Shown here: positions 7,682 through 10,350 of the stretch, in pieces | Layout: each line of letters starts with the position of its first letter | How positions within the stretch are numbered: position 1 is the stretch's first letter | Assembly (NCBI GenBank): GCA_003339415.1 | Contig: PDHQ01000720.1 | Coordinates: forward strand, 1 to 10,350 | From: Ophiocordyceps camponoti-saundersi (nom. inval.) | Taxonomy: Eukaryota > Ascomycota > Sordariomycetes > Hypocreales > Ophiocordycipitaceae | Length of the DNA stretch: 10,350 nucleotides | Direction: 5' to 3' | Position numbers and translations under genes: made by a program | Notes under the pieces: generated by a model | Seen by the model: only the letters and a program-made list of their open reading frames with translations | What the model was told of the DNA's origin: nothing | The model's database searches: none

Positions 7682-7694
7682 AGAAAGGGGAACG
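7682..7694 (+). other. Polypurine tract next to the 3' LTR
   Basis: AGAAAGGGGAACG ends exactly where the 3' LTR begins at 7695. Such a tract resists RNase H and primes plus-strand DNA in LTR retrotransposons. Its position supports the chosen left edge of the LTR. Confidence 0.8.
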
Positions 7695-8014
7695 TATAAT
7701 AATTTAGGATATAAATACTAGTTAAAAGTACTATTCTTATTATATAAGCAGTATTTATTATATAAACGACTTAATAATATAATTTATATAATAAAGTAAA
7801 AATACTAGTATCTAGTATTTAAATTATAGCTAAACCTCGGAAGGTTAAAACCCGGATAATAAGATAAGATAATAAAGATAAGAATAACGAATAAAATTCC
7901 TAAGATAAGAAGAACAGTTAGAGACAGTTAAAAATAGAAAGAAATATTAGCTATTATAAATAAAAGAATTATCTATTATAATTTATTATTAGCTTAAAAG
8001 CTAATAGAATATAA

Positions 8015-8280
8015 TAGAATAAAATAAAGCTATTCTATTTGCTAAGGAATATAGTAGATTTAAAATTAAGGGTTAATTTTAAAGTAGGAATTTAATTTTA
8101 AAGCAAAAGAATATAATAGAAGCAAATAGAATAAGATAAAGCTATTCTATTCGCTAAGGAATATAGTAGATTTGAAATTAAGGGTTAATTTCAAAGTAGG
8201 AATTTAATTTTAAAGCAAAAAGAATACGATAGAAGCAAATAGAATAAGATAAAGCTATTCTATTCGCTAGTATATTTATA
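8015..8280 (+). repeat. 112-bp tandem repeat inside the 3' LTR
   Basis: This is the counterpart of the array in the 5' LTR. The marker word AGCTATTCTATT(C/T)GCT begins at 8028, 8140 and 8253, so the spacings are 112 and 113 bases. The single-base difference marks a small indel since insertion. Confidence 0.75.
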
Positions 8281-8355
8281 ATACAAAGCTTCTACGGTAT
8301 TCTATAGCTTTCTAGCTAGCTTATATAATTAGATAGTTTCTTAGAGAAGGAAAAC

Positions 8356-8364
8356 TATAAAAGG
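8356..8364 (+). promoter_or_regulatory. TATA box of the 3' LTR
   Basis: TATAAAAGG is identical to the element at 968-976. A 3' LTR promoter would drive transcription into the right flank, where no gene is seen. Confidence 0.5.
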
Positions 8365-8659
8365 AAGGCTTCCTTCCCTTAAAGGGTCTTTCCTTTCCTT
8401 CTTCTCTAAGCTTTTAATCTAAACAATTAGCACTATAAAAGCCTACTCTCTATTACCTTCCCTTACCTTATAAGATATTCCTATTTAGTAAGTTCTTACT
8501 TATTTATACTTTATGAATTTCCTATTCCGGCTACCTACTGCCCGGTTAAAGTAAGTAAAGCCCCTTACCTTCTTATTACCCCTTTTCTCTCTTTATCTTT
8601 AGAAGCTTAGATTAAGGGCTACGGGTAAGATTAGGTAATTACGGGTACGATCCGTAACA

Positions 8660-9480
8660 AATCTCTTTTTTATAATTTTACTAGCTTTATTACTTATTAA
8701 TATACTAGCTTATTTTAAATAATTAGGACTTATCTATAATAAGCGTTAATTTTAACTATTTATTTTATAGCTTTAATATTACTTTTTTAAATTATTTATT
8801 TAAAGTTATCGCCTTAATCTTACTTTTAAAAAGTTAAGCTATAGTGTTTACTTATTATTTTTATAATAATATTAAGCTAGTTTAAGCTTTTATCGCTAAA
8901 GCTTAATAATAATAAGAAGATTTATCTAATAAGTCTAGCTATTTTACAGAATAGTTCTAAGTAAGTAATTTTATATAGCTTAACTTTATATATATATAGT
9001 CTAACTATTTATCTTAAAAGCTTAATTATCTTAAAAGTAAATATAAAATAATAGCTATATTAATATTACTTATTATTATTTTAAATATACTACTTAATAT
9101 ATACCTTATTTTCTATATTAACTTTATTAAATATATTACTAATAACTTTTTACTTTCTTAATTATTAGCTAACTTTTAGCTAAACTTTTTTTTATATTTT
9201 TTTTAATAACTTATTTTTTAATAAATATAAGGTTAAGGAAATCCTTATTATAAAAAATATAAAAAGCCGCTACTTATTAAATAATCCGCCTTATTATTTT
9301 ATTTTTATAAAATAAAAAAGCTATATTATTTTTATATAAAAGCTATTTAATAATCTTAATCGCTATATAATATTAAATTAGTTTAAGTTTATATAAAATA
9401 ATATATATTTTTATAATAGCTTAGGGCGAACTTAACTATATATTTATTTACTTTATCTTTTAAGCTAATTATTCTTTTTA
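8660..9480. other. AT-rich RIP-like flank without recognisable genes
   Basis: This is about 820 bases of A/T runs, TA steps and very few CpA or TpG, with stops in every frame on both strands. I read both strands for transposase or retroelement motifs and found none. It is most likely an old, heavily mutated repeat or long-silent intergenic DNA. Confidence 0.5.
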
Positions 9481-9860
9481 ACTAATATTCTCCCTATATA
9501 AAATAACCCTCCCGCCCCCTTTTTACCTCTTATCTCCTTTTATTTTTTTATATTAGCTTAAAATTAATATTTATATTATTTATTTTAGCGGTAAAATTAT
9601 ATATAATAATTAATTAGCTTAAAAGACTATTATAACGTTAGTTATAAATAAGCGCTAGCGTTAACTTATAATAAGTATATTTTTAGGCGGGAGAGGGTAA
9701 ACTATAAGGTAATAGAAATATATGTAGCGATAATAATAATAGGATTTTTCTCTATTTCGCCCCCGCGCCGCGCGCGCTACGCTTATTAATAAGCGTAAAT
9801 TTACTCCCTTAATATAAAAAGAAGAGGAAAGATAAGTAATATATATAAGTAGCTAATAAT
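9481..9860. other. Noncoding flank with C-rich, G-rich and CpG-dense patches
   Basis: The background stays AT-rich, but three patches stand out: CCCTCCCGCCCCC near 9507-9519, GGCGGGAGAGGG near 9686-9697 and a CpG-dense run at 9758-9782. The first two are loosely complementary (CCCTCCCGCC against CCCTCTCCCGCC), so an old inverted pair about 180 bases apart is possible. CGCTAGCG near 9653 is an 8-bp palindrome inside a looser hairpin. No coding sequence is visible. Confidence 0.45.
9758..9782. other. CpG-dense island in AT-rich sequence
   Basis: About 25 bases consist almost only of C and G (CGCCCCCGCGCCGCGCGCGC followed by TACGC). It contains no CpA or TpG, so RIP has no target in it, which may be why it survives. 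Confidence 0.7.
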
Positions 9861-9862
9861 TA

Positions 9863-10047
9863 TAAGCTAAATAATATATATAAATTAATAATAAGGGTAT
9901 ATTATAAGGCGGTAGGAGCGGCGTTAGCTAAGCTAAGTAATTTATATAAACTAATAAGCGCTATAAATATCTAATATAAAATATTATTATATTCCTTATT
10001 TTCGCGCTTATACGCGTTAGTATTAGCTTAGTAATTTATAATATAAA
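9863..10047. repeat. Diverged direct repeats (TAAGCTAA-GTAATTTATATAAA family)
   Basis: Three related stretches occur in direct orientation: from 9863 (TAAGCTAAATAATATATATA then AATTAATAA), from 9929 (TAAGCTAAGTAATTTATATA then AACTAATAAG) and from about 10023 (TTAGCTTAGTAATTTATAAT then ATAAA). The first two are 66 bases apart and align over about 32 bases. They may be remnants of a tandem array; low complexity makes chance similarity a real alternative. Confidence 0.4.
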
Positions 10048-10157
10048 TAGCTTACTTATTATATTATTAATTAAAAATTTAGCACTAATATTCCTTTTAT
10101 TATTAAAAGAAAGCCTTATATTATATTATAAAAGAATTAAGCTTAAAGGTAAGTATA

Positions 10158-10350
<193 letters not shown>

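Larger units (their letters stand above)
7462..7694 (+). other. 3' untranslated segment between pol and the 3' LTR
   Basis: This noncoding interval starts after the tandem TAA codons. It holds two copies of a purine-rich motif (7489-7501 and 7682-7694), a short AACT repeat near 7606-7628 and a small inverted repeat near 7660-7682 (AGTTTATA and TATAAACT arms). No reading frame is seen. Confidence 0.6.
309..8659 (+). mobile_element. RIP-degraded Ty3/Gypsy chromovirus LTR retrotransposon, full length
   Basis: Two direct LTRs of 963 and 965 bp enclose gag, protease, RT, RNase H, integrase and a chromodomain in the order that defines Ty3/Gypsy elements (integrase after RNase H). The terminal chromodomain places it with the chromoviruses. 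The LTR ends fit TG...CA: the left ends read TATAATAAT, consistent with TG changed to TA, and the right ends read GTAACA in the 3' copy and GTAATA in the 5' copy. The polypurine tract AGAAAGGGGAACG abuts the 3' LTR. Reading frames are broken throughout by TAG and TAA, with essentially no CpA or TpG left, which indicates RIP. The element cannot encode its own proteins. No primer-binding site or target-site duplication could be recognised, which may be due to the same mutation. Family name unknown. Confidence 0.95.
7695..8659 (+). repeat. 3' long terminal repeat
   Basis: This is the second copy of the LTR, 965 bp. The start follows the polypurine tract and the end is GTAACA, keeping the terminal CA. 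It retains more CpA and TpG than the 5' copy, for example AAGCAAAAGAATA near 8101, TTTGAAATT near 8172, TTTCAAAG near 8189, ACAAAGCTTC near 8282 and TTATGAATT near 8511. It has lost some CpGs that the 5' copy keeps: three CGG in a row at about 528-551 are CAG, CAG and TAG here, and TTCGCT at 651 is TTTGCT at about 8039. The 5' copy has in turn lost CCGG sites kept here near 8527 and 8541. Confidence 0.93.

Noticed and set aside
8660..9480. A degraded transposase in the right flank
   Set aside because: Translations on both strands, ignoring stops, gave no recognisable catalytic or DNA-binding motif.

Overview
The window is strongly AT-rich DNA in which CpA and TpG are almost absent, TpA is in excess and CpG is partly retained. 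This is the footprint of repeat-induced point mutation (RIP), so the likely source is an AT-rich, gene-poor compartment of a filamentous ascomycete (Pezizomycotina). I see no intact host gene, no tRNA or rRNA, no CRISPR array and no bacterial-type operon. The species cannot be named from this sequence.

Most of the window (about 309-8659, 8.35 kb) is one nearly complete but dead LTR retrotransposon of the Ty3/Gypsy type, chromovirus branch. Two direct long terminal repeats (309-1271 and 7695-8659) flank an internal region on the + strand. In order this holds: an untranslated leader; gag with a capsid domain and a mutated CCHC zinc knuckle; an unrecognised gag C-terminal extension of about 1.2 kb; aspartic protease; a polar linker; reverse transcriptase; RNase H; integrase with an exact D-X35-E spacing and a GPF-like module; a C-terminal chromodomain; and a polypurine tract directly before the 3' LTR. 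Every part is interrupted by in-frame TAG or TAA codons, many at positions where the family has Trp or Gln, as expected from RIP. Gag, protease and RT-integrase lie in three different reading frames, each -1 relative to the one before.

In a live element, Gag would form the particle, protease would cut the polyproteins, RT/RNase H would copy the RNA and the integrase would insert the copy. The chromodomain would be expected to bias insertion toward methylated-histone heterochromatin.

Left of the element (1-about 210) is a small cluster of palindromic repeats that still contains TpG and CpA. It therefore looks less mutated than its surroundings and may be the end of another, younger repeat. 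Right of the element (8660-10160) is AT-rich RIP-like sequence with no recognisable gene, a short CpG-dense island near 9758-9782 and some diverged direct repeats. The window ends in a long TTA/ATT microsatellite with an internal strand switch.

No new gene system is evident. The points most worth a second look are the gag extension, the double frame change, the duplicated polypurine tract, the unequal decay of the two LTRs and the un-RIPed palindromic cluster.
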